Below are positions 29,179-38,660 of a stretch of DNA of 64,000 nt, piece by piece. Made by a program: the position numbers and the translations under genes. Numbering within the stretch: position 1 is the first letter of the stretch; the number at the start of each line of letters is the position of its first letter. The notes below the pieces were generated by a model that was given only the letters and a program-made list of their open reading frames with translations, did not search any database and was not told the DNA's origin. The stretch comes from Microvirga mediterraneensis (GTDB lineage: Bacteria > Pseudomonadota > Alphaproteobacteria > Rhizobiales > Beijerinckiaceae), in NCBI RefSeq assembly GCF_013520865.1, contig NZ_JACDXJ010000001.1, positions 2,781,001 through 2,845,000 on the forward strand, given 5' to 3'.

Positions 29179-31659
29179 ATGGGCGCCGTCATGGAATACC
29201 ATCGGATGCGCTTCGTCCTACGATTTTTCGGCTTCCTCTTCAGCGTCGGAGCGATCTTCTTCCTGATCGGCGCCGTGGGGCTCGCCTATGGATTCTGGTT
29301 CTATTCGAAGGACCTGCCGGATCACGCCCAGCTGGCCAATTACGAGCCTCCGGTGATGACCCGCATCCATGCGGCGGACGGTAGCTTGATTGCCGAATAT
29401 GCCCGTGAGCGCCGCCTCTACGTACCGATCCAGGCCGTCCCCAAGCTCGTGATCGGGGCCTTCCTCTCGGCCGAGGACAAGAACTTCTACAAGCATGTCG
29501 GCGTCGATCCCGAGGGGCTCGTCCGTGCCGTCGTGGCCAACCTCCGCTCCGGCGGAGCCAGGGAGCAGGGCGCTTCGACCATCACCCAGCAGGTCGCCAA
29601 GAACTTCCTCGTCGGCAACGAGCGGAGCTACGAGCGCAAGATACGCGAGGCGCTGATCGCGCTGCGCATGGAATCGACCTTCTCCAAGGACAAGATCCTC
29701 GAGCTCTATCTCAACGAGATCTTCCTCGGCACCCTGACCCCGGGCCGTAACCTGCACGGCATCGCGGCCGCGGCGCTCGATTATTTCGGCAAGTCCATCC
29801 ACGAACTGACCATCGCGGAGGCCGCCTACATCGCCGCCCTGCCCAAGGGGCCGAACAATTATCATCCCTTCCGCCAGCGCAAGGCCGCCATCGATCGCCG
29901 GAACTGGGTGATCGACCGCATGGCCGCCAACGGCTACATCTCCAAACAGGACGCGGAGGCGGCCCAGAAGGAGCCCCTCAACGTCAAGCCGCGCGTGGTC
30001 TCCCCGAACAGCATCGCGTCGGGCTACTTCGCCGAGGGCGTGCGCCGGGACATCGCCGAGCGCTACGGCGAGGAAACCCTCTACGAGGGCGGCCTGCTCA
30101 TCCGGTCGACACTCGATCCCAAGATGCAGGCCATGGCCCGCAAGGCCCTGGTCGACGGTCTCGTGCGCTTCGACGAGGCGCGCGGCTGGCGCGGATCCCA
30201 GCAGAAGATCGACCTCGCGGGTCGCGAATGGGGCCAGGCCCTCGCGGAAGTGTCGTCGCTCGGCGATGTGCAGCCCTGGCGTCTGGCCGTGGTGCTGGAA
30301 GTGGCCGGAGGGCGTGCGAAGATCGGCCTGCAGCCCAAGCGCGAGGCGTCCGGTCAGGTCGGCAAGGACCGCGAGACCGGCCTCGTGACGGCCGATGGCG
30401 CAAAATGGACCCGCCGGCCCGTCGAGCGCGCCGTTTCCGTGGGCGATGTGGTCTATGTGGAGCCCCTGGCCGACAAGCCGGGCCAGTTCCGCCTGCGCCA
30501 GATCCCGGAAATTTCGGGCGCCATCGTGGCCATGGATCCCAATACGGGCCGCGTTCACGCCATGGTGGGCGGCTTCTCCTACGACCAGAGCGAGTTCAAC
30601 CGGGCCGTCCAGGCCATGCGCCAGCCGGGCTCCTCGTTCAAGCCGATCGTCTACGCGACCGCCCTCGATAACGGCTACACGCCGTCGAACCAGATCATGG
30701 ATTCGCCCTTCGTGCTCGACATGGGGCCGGGGCAGGCAGCCTGGGCGCCGTCCAACTACGACGGCAAGTCGGGCGGCCTGCGGACCCTGCGCTACGGCAT
30801 CGAGCATTCCAAGAACCTGATGACGGTGCGCCTCGCCAACGAGGTCGGCATGCCGGCCATCTCGGAATATGCCCGTCGCTTCGGCGTCTATGACGACTTG
30901 CTGCCGCTGCTCTCCATGTCGCTCGGCGCCGGCGAGACCACGGTCATGCGCATGACGGCGGCCTATTCCATGTTCGCCAATGGCGGCCGCCGCATCAAGC
31001 CGACCCTGATCGACCAGATTCAGGACCGCAACGGCCGGACCCTCTATCGCCACGACGACCGCAAATGCAACGGCTGCGACGCGGAGAAGTGGGATGGCGC
31101 CGCCGCTCCCAAGCTGACCGAGACCCGCGAACAGGTGCTCGACCCGCTGACCGCCTACCAGATCACCTCGATCCTCGAAGGCGTGGTCCAGCGCGGCACG
31201 GCCCAGTCCGTCAAGGCCGTCGGCAAGCCGCTCGCCGGCAAGACCGGCACCACCAACGACGCCAAGGACGTGTGGTTCGTCGGCTTCTCGCCCGATCTCG
31301 CCGTGGGCGTGTTCCTCGGCTACGACCAGCCGAAGTCGCTCGGCAGCGCGGCGACGGCGGGCCAGTACGCAGCGCCCGTCTTCCGCGACTTCATGCAGAT
31401 GGCGCTCAAGGACAAGCCGGCGACGCCGTTCCGTGTTCCTGCTGGCATCAAGCTGATCCGCGTCAATGCCGCCACCGGCACCCGCGCGGGCGGCGAGGGC
31501 GGCGGCACCATCCTCGAGGCGTTCAAGCCGGGCCAGTCTCCGCCGGAATACGTGCCGCCGGAGCCTTCGGCGGACGAAGTCCCGCAGGCCGAGTATGCGC
31601 CGGCTCCTCCGCCAGGGGGGCAGCGGGCGGTGGGCGTGGGACCGGGCGGATTGTACTGA
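29179..31659 (+). CDS. penicillin-binding protein 1A (bifunctional class A PBP)
   Basis: 826 residues. A short cytoplasmic start and one transmembrane helix (about 10-37) precede the GT51 glycosyltransferase domain ('SAEDKNFYKHVGVDPEGLVR', 'GASTITQQVAKNFL'). An OB-like insert and the transpeptidase domain follow, with SxxK in 'RQPGSSFKPIVY', SxN in 'EHSKNLMT' and 'LAGKTGTTND'. The C-terminal 60 residues are Pro/Gly-rich. It polymerises and cross-links peptidoglycan at the outer face of the inner membrane. An equivalent gene is usually called mrcA or ponA. Confidence 0.97.
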   Translation: MGAVMEYHRMRFVLRFFGFLFSVGAIFFLIGAVGLAYGFWFYSKDLPDHAQLANYEPPVMTRIHAADGSLIAEYARERRLYVPIQAVPKLVIGAFLSAEDKNFYKHVGVDPEGLVRAVVANLRSGGAREQGASTITQQVAKNFLVGNERSYERKIREALIALRMESTFSKDKILELYLNEIFLGTLTPGRNLHGIAAAALDYFGKSIHELTIAEAAYIAALPKGPNNYHPFRQRKAAIDRRNWVIDRMAANGYISKQDAEAAQKEPLNVKPRVVSPNSIASGYFAEGVRRDIAERYGEETLYEGGLLIRSTLDPKMQAMARKALVDGLVRFDEARGWRGSQQKIDLAGREWGQALAEVSSLGDVQPWRLAVVLEVAGGRAKIGLQPKREASGQVGKDRETGLVTADGAKWTRRPVERAVSVGDVVYVEPLADKPGQFRLRQIPEISGAIVAMDPNTGRVHAMVGGFSYDQSEFNRAVQAMRQPGSSFKPIVYATALDNGYTPSNQIMDSPFVLDMGPGQAAWAPSNYDGKSGGLRTLRYGIEHSKNLMTVRLANEVGMPAISEYARRFGVYDDLLPLLSMSLGAGETTVMRMTAAYSMFANGGRRIKPTLIDQIQDRNGRTLYRHDDRKCNGCDAEKWDGAAAPKLTETREQVLDPLTAYQITSILEGVVQRGTAQSVKAVGKPLAGKTGTTNDAKDVWFVGFSPDLAVGVFLGYDQPKSLGSAATAGQYAAPVFRDFMQMALKDKPATPFRVPAGIKLIRVNAATGTRAGGEGGGTILEAFKPGQSPPEYVPPEPSADEVPQAEYAPAPPPGGQRAVGVGPGGLY

Positions 31660-31796
31660 GCGGCTTTGCTCCCATATAGAAATCGCCCATCACACATGAC
31701 AATCGACGACTGAGTCATTGGGCTCGAAAGTGCATTCCACTTTCGGGCTCGATGCTCTAAGACGCCACCATCACAGGCACGGACATAAGAGAACCC

Positions 31797-32925
31797 ATGC
31801 GCGCCGAAATCCAACATCTCGTAGAAGAGACCAAGCAGTCAGTCGGGCTGCTGAGGAGGCATCTTTGACTGGGATACTGCCCAGCGACGCCTCGCGGAAC
31901 TGAACGCCCAGGCCGAGGATCCCAACCTCTGGAACGATGCCGACGCCGCGCAGAAGATCATGCGCGAACGCACGTCGCTCGAGGATCAGATCTCGGCCGT
32001 GAAGCGCCTCGAGCAGGATCTCGAAGACGCCATCACGCTGATCGAACTCGGCGAGACGGAAGAGGACGAGGACACGGTCCGGGAGGGCGAGGAGACGATC
32101 CGCAGCCTTCAGGCCGAGGCGGCGCGCCGCCAGGTCGAGACCCTGCTTTCGGGCGAGGCGGATGCCAACGACACCTATGTGGAAGTGCATTCGGGCGCGG
32201 GCGGCACGGAAAGCCAGGACTGGGCCAACATGCTCCAGCGCATGTATGCCCGCTGGGCCGAGCGCCGGAAGTACAAGGTCGAGCTTCTCGAAATCACCGA
32301 CGGTGAAGAGGCCGGAATCAAGAGCGCCACGCTCCTGATCAAGGGCCTCAATGCCTATGGCTGGCTCAAGACCGAGTCGGGCGTGCACCGGCTCGTGCGC
32401 ATCTCGCCCTACGATTCCAATGCCCGCCGCCATACGAGCTTTGCATCGGTGTGGGTCTATCCGGTGGTGGACGACCGCATCAACATCGAGATCAAGGAAT
32501 CGGACTGCCGCATCGACACGTTCCGGTCCTCGGGCGCCGGCGGTCAGCACGTGAACACCACCGACTCGGCGGTGCGCATCACGCACATTCCGAGCGGCAT
32601 CGTCGTGGCCTGCCAGCAGGAGCGCTCCCAGCACAAGAACCGGGCGACCGCCTGGAACATGCTGCGCGCGCGCCTCTACGAGGCGGAGCTGAAGAAGCGT
32701 GAGGAGAAGGCCAACGCCGAGGCCGCCGCGAAGACGGATATCGGCTGGGGCCACCAGATCCGCTCCTACGTGCTGCAGCCCTACCAGATGGTGAAGGACC
32801 TGCGCACCGGCGCCCAATCGACGAGCCCGCAGGACGTGCTCGACGGCGACCTGGACCCCTTCATGGAAGCCTCGCTCGCCCAGCGCGTCTATGGCGGCGC
32901 CGCGGAGGTCGAGGATATCGACTAA
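31797..32925 (+). CDS. prfB: peptide chain release factor 2, with programmed +1 frameshift
   Basis: The gene starts at ATG 31797, runs 23 codons to CTT followed by an in-frame TGA at 31866, then must shift +1 to continue at GAC 31867, giving about 375 residues. The slip site CTT-TGA-C is preceded by AGGAGG three bases earlier, the classic internal Shine-Dalgarno that drives RF2 autoregulation. Low RF2 favours frameshifting and hence more RF2. The product recognises UGA and UAA; the GGQ motif is in '[13 protein letters not shown]', and the stop-recognition tripeptide is SPY ('[14 protein letters not shown]') in place of SPF. It follows the PBP gene by ~140 bases and ends at a terminator. Confidence 0.97.
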
Positions 32926-32931
32926 AATGGA

Positions 32932-32964
32932 AAAGGGCCCACTCTATCGGGTGGGCCTTTCTCA
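32932..32964 (+). terminator. terminator after prfB
   Basis: AAAAGGGCCCAC-tctatcg-GGTGGGCCTTTCT: GC-rich stem with an A run before and a T-rich end after, 7 bases from the prfB stop. It may also serve the convergent metalloprotease gene. Confidence 0.82.
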
Positions 32965-32979
32965 TGGCAGGCGCAAGAC

Positions 32980-34347
32980 TCAAACGACCAGGAAGTCGGA
33001 GGCGTTGAGCGTCACCGTGCCCAGTAGCTTCGCGAAGCGCACGGCCGCTAGGGGACCGGTGCCGTCCGGGTCGTAGGAGAGGAATTGCTCCGCCGGATCG
33101 AAGAGAATCTTGTCGGTGGAATCCTGTGCGGCCGCTCCTTTTACAAACGCCTCATCTCTTAGGAGGCCTTTCGCGAGGGTGCTGAAGATTGCCGACGACA
33201 GGATGATCTTGTCCTGTTCATACTCATCGTACCATGCCTCCTGCGGGTTCTGGTTGAAGTCCGCGATCTGGTCGACGTCGTCGATTCCGCTGAATGGGGT
33301 GTCGAAGACGAATTGATCGCTGCCGTCGTTGCCGGTCAGAACATCGCTGCCCAGGCCTCCGTACAGCGTATCGTTGCCGTCCCCTCCTTTCAGGCTGTCG
33401 TTCCCGTCGTCGCCGTAAAGGACATCATTGCGCGACCCGCCGCTCAGGAGGTCGCTGCCGGCGCCTCCCTGCAGAACGTCGTCGCCATAGCTACCACTCA
33501 AGGTATCGTTGCCGGCTTCTCCCAGCAGGGCGTCGTCACCGTCCCCGCCGCTCAGGACATCGTTGCCGTCGCCGCCAAGGAGCGTGTCGTCACCGTCGAA
33601 GCTGTAGATCCTGTCGTCACCAGCTCCACCCTTGATGACGTCCTTGACGGCGACACCATAGATGACGTCCGCCTTGCTCTTGCCGATCTGAGTGAGGGTC
33701 TGCGCCGCCTTGCTCCAGCTCCATTTCGCGACTTGTTTTCCGTCCTTCGATGGGCTGCCGTAGAGCGCGCGGATTGCCTGGATGTCGAGGGCGCCGAGTC
33801 CGAGTGGCTGCATGTTGATGTCGGCTCCCGTGTAGCTCATCACGGTATGATTCACGTGATCGAGTTCCGACTTCAGCAATTGCTTGTTGTAGTCCATCCT
33901 GTGGAAAGGGTGCTTGAGACCGAGCGCATGGCCGATCTCATGGAGCAGGACATACAACTTGAACCCCTTGTTGCTTCCCAGTTCGGAACGGTAGTGCGCG
34001 TTCAGGTAGATGTTGCCGCCATCGTCGTCCCGGACGAGGCCCTCGTCGAAGTAGTCGCGCTCAAGCAGCGGGAATTCGGCCCAGCCGGAATGGTCCCCGT
34101 AATCCCATTGCCATTGAAACTTCAGCTCGGCATCCTCGCCCTTGACCTCGATGAAGCGAATGCCCGATGCATCGCCCCACATCTTCAGGGCCTTTCGCGC
34201 CAAGGACATGTCGCTGCTGCCGAACTTCGACGCGTTCCAGCGCGGGCCGTTGAACGTATAGGTCAGGAAAACAGGCGTCTTGGCGACCTTGAGGCCGGAC
34301 AGAGCGTTCCAGCTCTGGCCCGAGAGAATGGCTTTGTAGTCCGGCAT
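32980..34347 (-). CDS. M10 (serralysin-like) RTX metalloprotease
   Basis: 455 residues. The N-terminal catalytic domain has the zinc motif HEIGHALGLKHPFH near residues 136-149 (HExxHxxGxxH) and the Met-turn 'HTVMSYTG' downstream. Residues 225-345 contain about ten Ca2+-binding nonapeptides (GGxGxDxLx), for example 'GGDGNDVLSGGDGDDALLGE', and the end folds into a C-terminal domain as in serralysins. There is no N-terminal signal peptide, as expected for type I secretion, but no ABC/MFP transporter genes lie in this window. Serralysins degrade extracellular proteins. It appears monocistronic; a 10-bp inverted repeat flanks its upstream region. Confidence 0.92.
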   Translation of the reverse strand: MPDYKAILSGQSWNALSGLKVAKTPVFLTYTFNGPRWNASKFGSSDMSLARKALKMWGDASGIRFIEVKGEDAELKFQWQWDYGDHSGWAEFPLLERDYFDEGLVRDDDGGNIYLNAHYRSELGSNKGFKLYVLLHEIGHALGLKHPFHRMDYNKQLLKSELDHVNHTVMSYTGADINMQPLGLGALDIQAIRALYGSPSKDGKQVAKWSWSKAAQTLTQIGKSKADVIYGVAVKDVIKGGAGDDRIYSFDGDDTLLGGDGNDVLSGGDGDDALLGEAGNDTLSGSYGDDVLQGGAGSDLLSGGSRNDVLYGDDGNDSLKGGDGNDTLYGGLGSDVLTGNDGSDQFVFDTPFSGIDDVDQIADFNQNPQEAWYDEYEQDKIILSSAIFSTLAKGLLRDEAFVKGAAAQDSTDKILFDPAEQFLSYDPDGTGPLAAVRFAKLLGTVTLNASDFLVV

Positions 34348-34355
34348 GAAGGAAA

Positions 34356-34418
34356 CCTTGCAGCGTAGCGGGGGAACTGTTTCCTAATATTATTACGTAT
34401 CTGTTCCGCGCTGCAAGG
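34356..34418 (-). repeat. 10-bp inverted repeat upstream of the RTX protease gene
   Basis: CCTTGCAGCG at 34356-34365 is the exact reverse complement of CGCTGCAAGG at 34409-34418, with an AT-rich 43-base interior (TTTCCTAATATTATTACG). It lies between the protease start and the bcp stop, so it may be a terminator-like stem for bcp or a leader structure for the protease. Confidence 0.5.
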
Positions 34419-34427
34419 CCTGTCCGG

Positions 34428-34898
34428 TCAGGTGCCGAAAGCCTGCGCGGCCTTCAGCACCTCCTCCGCATGGCCCGGGACCTTCACCTTGTGCCAGACC
34501 TGGGCGATGTTGCCCTCGCGGTCGATCAGCACCGTGGTGCGCTCGACCCCCATGTACTTGCGGCCGTACATGCTCTTCTCGACCCAGACCCCGTAGGCTT
34601 CCAGCATGGTCTTGGCCTCGTCCGACGCGAGGGAGAAATCGAGGCCGTACTTGGCGCGGAACCTGTCGTGGCTCTTCATCGGATCCGGCGAGACGCCCAC
34701 GATTTCCGTATCGGCAGCGGCGAAATCCGCCTTGAGGGCCTGGAAGTCCTTTGCCTCGATCGTGCAGCCGCTGGTATCGTCCTTGGGGTAGAAGTACAGC
34801 ACGACCTTGCGGCCTTTCAGGCTGTCGAGGCTGATCTCCCGACCATCTGTCGCAGGCAGGGAGAAGGCCGGAGCTTTGGTTCCGATGGTAAGAGGCAT
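34428..34898 (-). CDS. bcp: peroxiredoxin, Bcp/PrxQ type, apparently 1-Cys
   Basis: 156 residues from ATG 34898, with AAGGAAGG just upstream; the longer in-frame extension is not needed. The thioredoxin fold has 'FYPKDDTSGCTIEAKDFQAL', where the Cys is the peroxidatic residue. The resolving Cys five positions later, present in E. coli Bcp, is a Lys here, so the enzyme should be a 1-Cys form, as in many rhizobial homologues. It reduces hydroperoxides with thioredoxin or another thiol donor. It is divergent from the large AsmA-like gene. Confidence 0.94.
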   Translation of the reverse strand: MPLTIGTKAPAFSLPATDGREISLDSLKGRKVVLYFYPKDDTSGCTIEAKDFQALKADFAAADTEIVGVSPDPMKSHDRFRAKYGLDFSLASDEAKTMLEAYGVWVEKSMYGRKYMGVERTTVLIDREGNIAQVWHKVKVPGHAEEVLKAAQAFGT

Positions 34899-35056
34899 GA
34901 GTCGCCTTCCTTTTGGCGGAATGTGCTGTTTGGAAACCTCTGGTGTGCACGACTGACGGGAACGGTCGCGGGAGCCACCTGAGGCGGTTAAGGTCTCTTC
35001 TCTGATTCCCCTATACGCGCCCAGGCGCAAGAACCGGATTGTCCAACGTCACAAGA

Positions 35057-38000
35057 ATGAAGCGTCCATTTCGCACCACGTTGTCCCGGCAAGACCCGGT
35101 CAAACGGAGCCTACTCAAGCGCGTTCTTCGTGGCACTCTTTATGTGAAGCTTGGCCTCGTCGTCTTCCTGGTCGCCGCGTTCGGCCTGCTCTACCTGCGT
35201 CTTTCCGCAGCCCCCATGAGCTTCGGACGCCTGCCGGAGCGGGTTGCCGAAGCCCTCGCGTCCCGGATCGGGCCCGGCTGGAACGTGACGCTCCGAAACA
35301 CCGCCATCGAGCTCCACGACGGCTCGCCGGCCTTGCGCGCGAACGGTCTCGATATCCGGGCGCCCGGCGGCGATCTCGTCCTGCGGGCGCCGTACGCGAT
35401 CTTCAGCGTCAATCTCACGTCCCTTCTCACCGGCAACCTTCAGCCCAAGTCCATCACGGTCCGCGACCTGCAATTGCGGGTCCTCGTGAACCGGGACGGC
35501 TCGCTCGCCTTCTCGCCCGTCCAGACCGCCGAGGGCGAGGCGGCGGCTTCGCCCCCGCCCGTCGCGCCGGAGCCGTCCAAGGAAGCGGCGGCCTCCCTGG
35601 CGCGCGATGCCGATGGTCCTTCTCCCGTGTCGGGGGTCGTCGGATCGCTGCTTGAACTCATGGTCGGGCCGGGGAGCGTCCTCAATTCGCTCGGCCAGGC
35701 CGAGCTGACCAACGCGCGCCTCGTCTTCGTCGATGCGGATGGTCGGGAAAGGGCCAGGTTCCAGCGTGTCGACGCCACCTTCGACTGGACGGACAAGGGC
35801 GGACGGCAGTTCGCCGCGACGGTCGAAGGGGATCAGGGGCCCTGGGAGCTCAACGGCGACGCCGTCGTGGAGGGTGATGGGGCCTATCGCGCCGGCGTGG
35901 TCGCCAGGGAAGTGCCGATCAAGGACATTCTCCTCCTCGCCGGAGCCTCCGAGCTGCCGGCGAGCACCGATATCGAGTTCTCCGGCCGTTTCGACATCGC
36001 CTTTGCGGCGGGGCGGGTTACGGAGCTGAAGACGCGGCTCGAAAGCAATTCGGGCACGTTCCAGATCGAGGACAAGGACACGTCGCCCTTCCCGGTGGAG
36101 CACGCCACGATCGAGGCGCAGTGGAACGAGGCCGAGAAGGCCCTCGAACTCCAGCAACTCGACCTGAAGGGCGGCGATACGAAGCTGCGGCTCCAGGGGC
36201 GCCTGGCAACGCACAGCGCCGACAAGCCATGGCATCTCTCGCTCAGCGGGCGCGATCTCCAATGGTCCGGTGCGACACCGGGCGATCGCCCGCTTCAGGT
36301 GAGCGAGTTCGCCGCAGACCTGTCCGGCCCGGACGGCATCAAGATCAACAGCGTCACCCTGAAAGGTCCCGAGCTGTCGGCCCGCATCTCCGGTATTCTG
36401 GCGGCCTCCGCTGACCCGAAGGGCCTTCACCTGGATGTCCACGCCGACAGGACCAACATCCGGTCCGCGCTGCGCATCTGGCCCGAGGCGGTCGCCCCTC
36501 CGGTCCGGCGGTTCCTCGTGTCCAACCTGAAGGCGGGGATGCTGGACGCCATCGATCTCAAGGTGGCGATGAGTGGCGCGGACATCGCGAAGGCTGTCTC
36601 GGGCGGCCCGACGCCGCCCGAGTCCTTGAAGATCGATTTCACCATTTCCGACGGCACCCTCCAGGTCGCCGACGGCCTGCCGCCGATCTCCGGCATGAAC
36701 GTGATCGGACGCGTGACCGGCAAGCAGGTCGGCGTACGCGCATCGACCGGGCTGGTCCAGATGGCGGAGGGCCACTCCCTGGCGGCCTCGGATGGAGCTT
36801 TCGTCCTCGACAATTACTGGGACGACAGGGCCCTGGCCCGCATCGATTTTCGCCTCGGCGGCGGAGCCGACGGATTGGGTGCCCTTCTGCTGGAGCCCCG
36901 CATCAAGGAAATCGCGGGCTTCAACATCGATCCCGCGACGATGAAGGGCAAGGCGGATCTGCGTGTCGGCATCGGGCTCCCCGTCAACGACATTCCGCCC
37001 TTCGCCGACCTGCCCCTGAAGGTCAGCGGAACGATCAATGATTTCGCCGTCGACAAGTTCTTCGGCAAGGACCGCCTGGAAGGCGCCAACCTGACGGTCG
37101 CCTACGACAAGGGCGAGCTCGCCGTCAAAGGCGAAGGCAAGCTCGCCGGAAGCCAGGCCGCCATCGATCTGCAGAAGAACCGGCAGGGCGGCCAGGCCAG
37201 CGTCGCGTTCTCCCTCGACGAAGCGGCCCGCAGCCGGCGAGGACTCTCCTTCGGCTCCCAGCTCACGGGAACGATCGGCCTGAAGGCTAGCCTGCCGCTC
37301 GGTGCCTCGGCTCCGTCGAACATCCTGGTCGAAGCGGATCTTGCCAAGGCCGGGGTCGATCAGCTGATCCCCGGCTGGGTGAAGCCGGTCGGTCGGCCGG
37401 GAAAGCTGGCCTTTACCATGGTCGAGGGGCCGTCCAACGAGATCCGGGATCTGGTTCTCGAGAGCGGCGCGGTGCAGTTGAAGGGCAATGCGGTTCTCAC
37501 GAGCGAAGGCGGCTTGGAAAGGGCCGAACTCTCGACCTTCAAGCTCTCCCCGGGCGACGACATGCGCGCCCAGGTCGAGCGCGCCAACAACGTCTACAAG
37601 GTCGCGATCCGAGGCAATGTGGGCGATGCCCGTCCCTTCGTAAAAGGCGGCGCGACGGGCTCCGCCGCGTCCGGCCGGAATGCGGCCGCCCAGAAGGACG
37701 GTAAGGATTTCGACCTCGATCTCAACCTGAACATTCTGACCGGCTATAACGAGGAGGCGATCACCAACGCGGTGATCAAGGCCTCCGTGCGCAAGGACAA
37801 CCTGCGCCAGCTCGATATGAAGGGGCGGCTCGGCGCCACCGACGTCATCGGGCGAACCATGCCGGATGCCGGCAACCAGGTCGTGATCCTGCAGGCGGAA
37901 GATGCCGGCGCGCTCCTGCGCTTCACCGATGTGTACCGACGCATGTCTGGCGGCGACCTCATCCTCCAGCTCGCCACCGGCGACGGCCCGCAGGCCGGGC

Positions 38001-38518
38001 ATGTGATCCTCCACTCGTTCGCCCTCGTCAACGAACCGGCCCTTCGCCGGATCATCCCGACCCAGACGCAGATCGTTGCCGGACAGGACCGGGCCGGCAA
38101 TCCGCAGGCGGTGCGCGTGGACGTGAACGAGGTGCAGTTCACCAAGGCCCGGCTCGAATTCACCCGCAATTCCGGCCGGCTCGATTTCAAGGACGCTGCC
38201 ATCTGGGGCAACCAGATCGGGTTTACGCTCGGCGGCTTCATCGATTACGCCCGCGACCGGCTCGATATCGCCGGCACCTTCGTGCCCGCTTATGGCCTCA
38301 ACAACGTCTTCGCCCAGGTGCCGCTCTTCGGGCCGCTCTTGGGCGGGGGCCAGTACGAGGGATTGTTCGCGGTCAATTTCCGCCTGAACGGACAGGCGAG
38401 TTCGCCGTCCCTCACGGTCAATCCGCTCTCGGCCGTCGCCCCCGGCTTCCTGCGCAAGCTCTTCGGCGTGGGAGCGGATCCACAGACCGGCTCGCTGCCG
38501 ACTGTGCCGGAGCGTTAG
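35057..38518 (+). CDS. giant AsmA/YhdP-like protein (DUF3971 region)
   Basis: 1153 residues from ATG 35057; an in-frame TTG at 35039 is possible. One transmembrane helix near the N-terminus (about 25-50) anchors a very long beta-rich periplasmic body. Its repeating strands ('GRLATHSADKPWHLSLSGRD' and similar) are typical of AsmA-like/YhdP lipid-transfer bridges. The DUF3971-like central part and AsmA_2-like C-terminus end with 'GTFVPAYGLNNVFAQVPLFG', the conserved end of this family. YhdP and TamB proteins move phospholipids between the membranes; the same role here is an inference. It converges with tyrS. Confidence 0.85.
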   Translation: MKRPFRTTLSRQDPVKRSLLKRVLRGTLYVKLGLVVFLVAAFGLLYLRLSAAPMSFGRLPERVAEALASRIGPGWNVTLRNTAIELHDGSPALRANGLDIRAPGGDLVLRAPYAIFSVNLTSLLTGNLQPKSITVRDLQLRVLVNRDGSLAFSPVQTAEGEAAASPPPVAPEPSKEAAASLARDADGPSPVSGVVGSLLELMVGPGSVLNSLGQAELTNARLVFVDADGRERARFQRVDATFDWTDKGGRQFAATVEGDQGPWELNGDAVVEGDGAYRAGVVAREVPIKDILLLAGASELPASTDIEFSGRFDIAFAAGRVTELKTRLESNSGTFQIEDKDTSPFPVEHATIEAQWNEAEKALELQQLDLKGGDTKLRLQGRLATHSADKPWHLSLSGRDLQWSGATPGDRPLQVSEFAADLSGPDGIKINSVTLKGPELSARISGILAASADPKGLHLDVHADRTNIRSALRIWPEAVAPPVRRFLVSNLKAGMLDAIDLKVAMSGADIAKAVSGGPTPPESLKIDFTISDGTLQVADGLPPISGMNVIGRVTGKQVGVRASTGLVQMAEGHSLAASDGAFVLDNYWDDRALARIDFRLGGGADGLGALLLEPRIKEIAGFNIDPATMKGKADLRVGIGLPVNDIPPFADLPLKVSGTINDFAVDKFFGKDRLEGANLTVAYDKGELAVKGEGKLAGSQAAIDLQKNRQGGQASVAFSLDEAARSRRGLSFGSQLTGTIGLKASLPLGASAPSNILVEADLAKAGVDQLIPGWVKPVGRPGKLAFTMVEGPSNEIRDLVLESGAVQLKGNAVLTSEGGLERAELSTFKLSPGDDMRAQVERANNVYKVAIRGNVGDARPFVKGGATGSAASGRNAAAQKDGKDFDLDLNLNILTGYNEEAITNAVIKASVRKDNLRQLDMKGRLGATDVIGRTMPDAGNQVVILQAEDAGALLRFTDVYRRMSGGDLILQLATGDGPQAGHVILHSFALVNEPALRRIIPTQTQIVAGQDRAGNPQAVRVDVNEVQFTKARLEFTRNSGRLDFKDAAIWGNQIGFTLGGFIDYARDRLDIAGTFVPAYGLNNVFAQVPLFGPLLGGGQYEGLFAVNFRLNGQASSPSLTVNPLSAVAPGFLRKLFGVGADPQTGSLPTVPER

Positions 38519-38558
38519 GGCTTCGAGCGCAGACGAAACGGGGCAGGGCTTGCCATTT

Positions 38559-38648
38559 GTCATCACCGGCCTCGTGCCGGTGATCTCGCTTCCCTAGAGC
38601 GCGGTGCTTCACACAATCGAGATGGCCGGGCACAAGGTCGGCCATGAC
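38559..38648. repeat. palindromic repeat, family A
   Basis: GTCATCACCGGCCTCGTGCC ... ATCGAGATGGCCGGGCACAA ... GCCATGAC, about 90 bp, closely matching the copy at 24408-24497. It sits between the convergent AsmA-like and tyrS genes. Confidence 0.8.
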
Positions 38649-38660
38649 GTTGGGGGGCGC

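Noticed and set aside
29218..31053. 611-aa open frame antisense to PBP1A
   Set aside because: The plus strand carries complete transglycosylase and transpeptidase motifs; the antisense frame does not.
35111..38566. 1151-aa open frame on the minus strand over the AsmA-like gene
   Set aside because: Shadow of the real plus-strand frame; its composition is the low-information Arg/Glu/Asp type with no recognisable domain.
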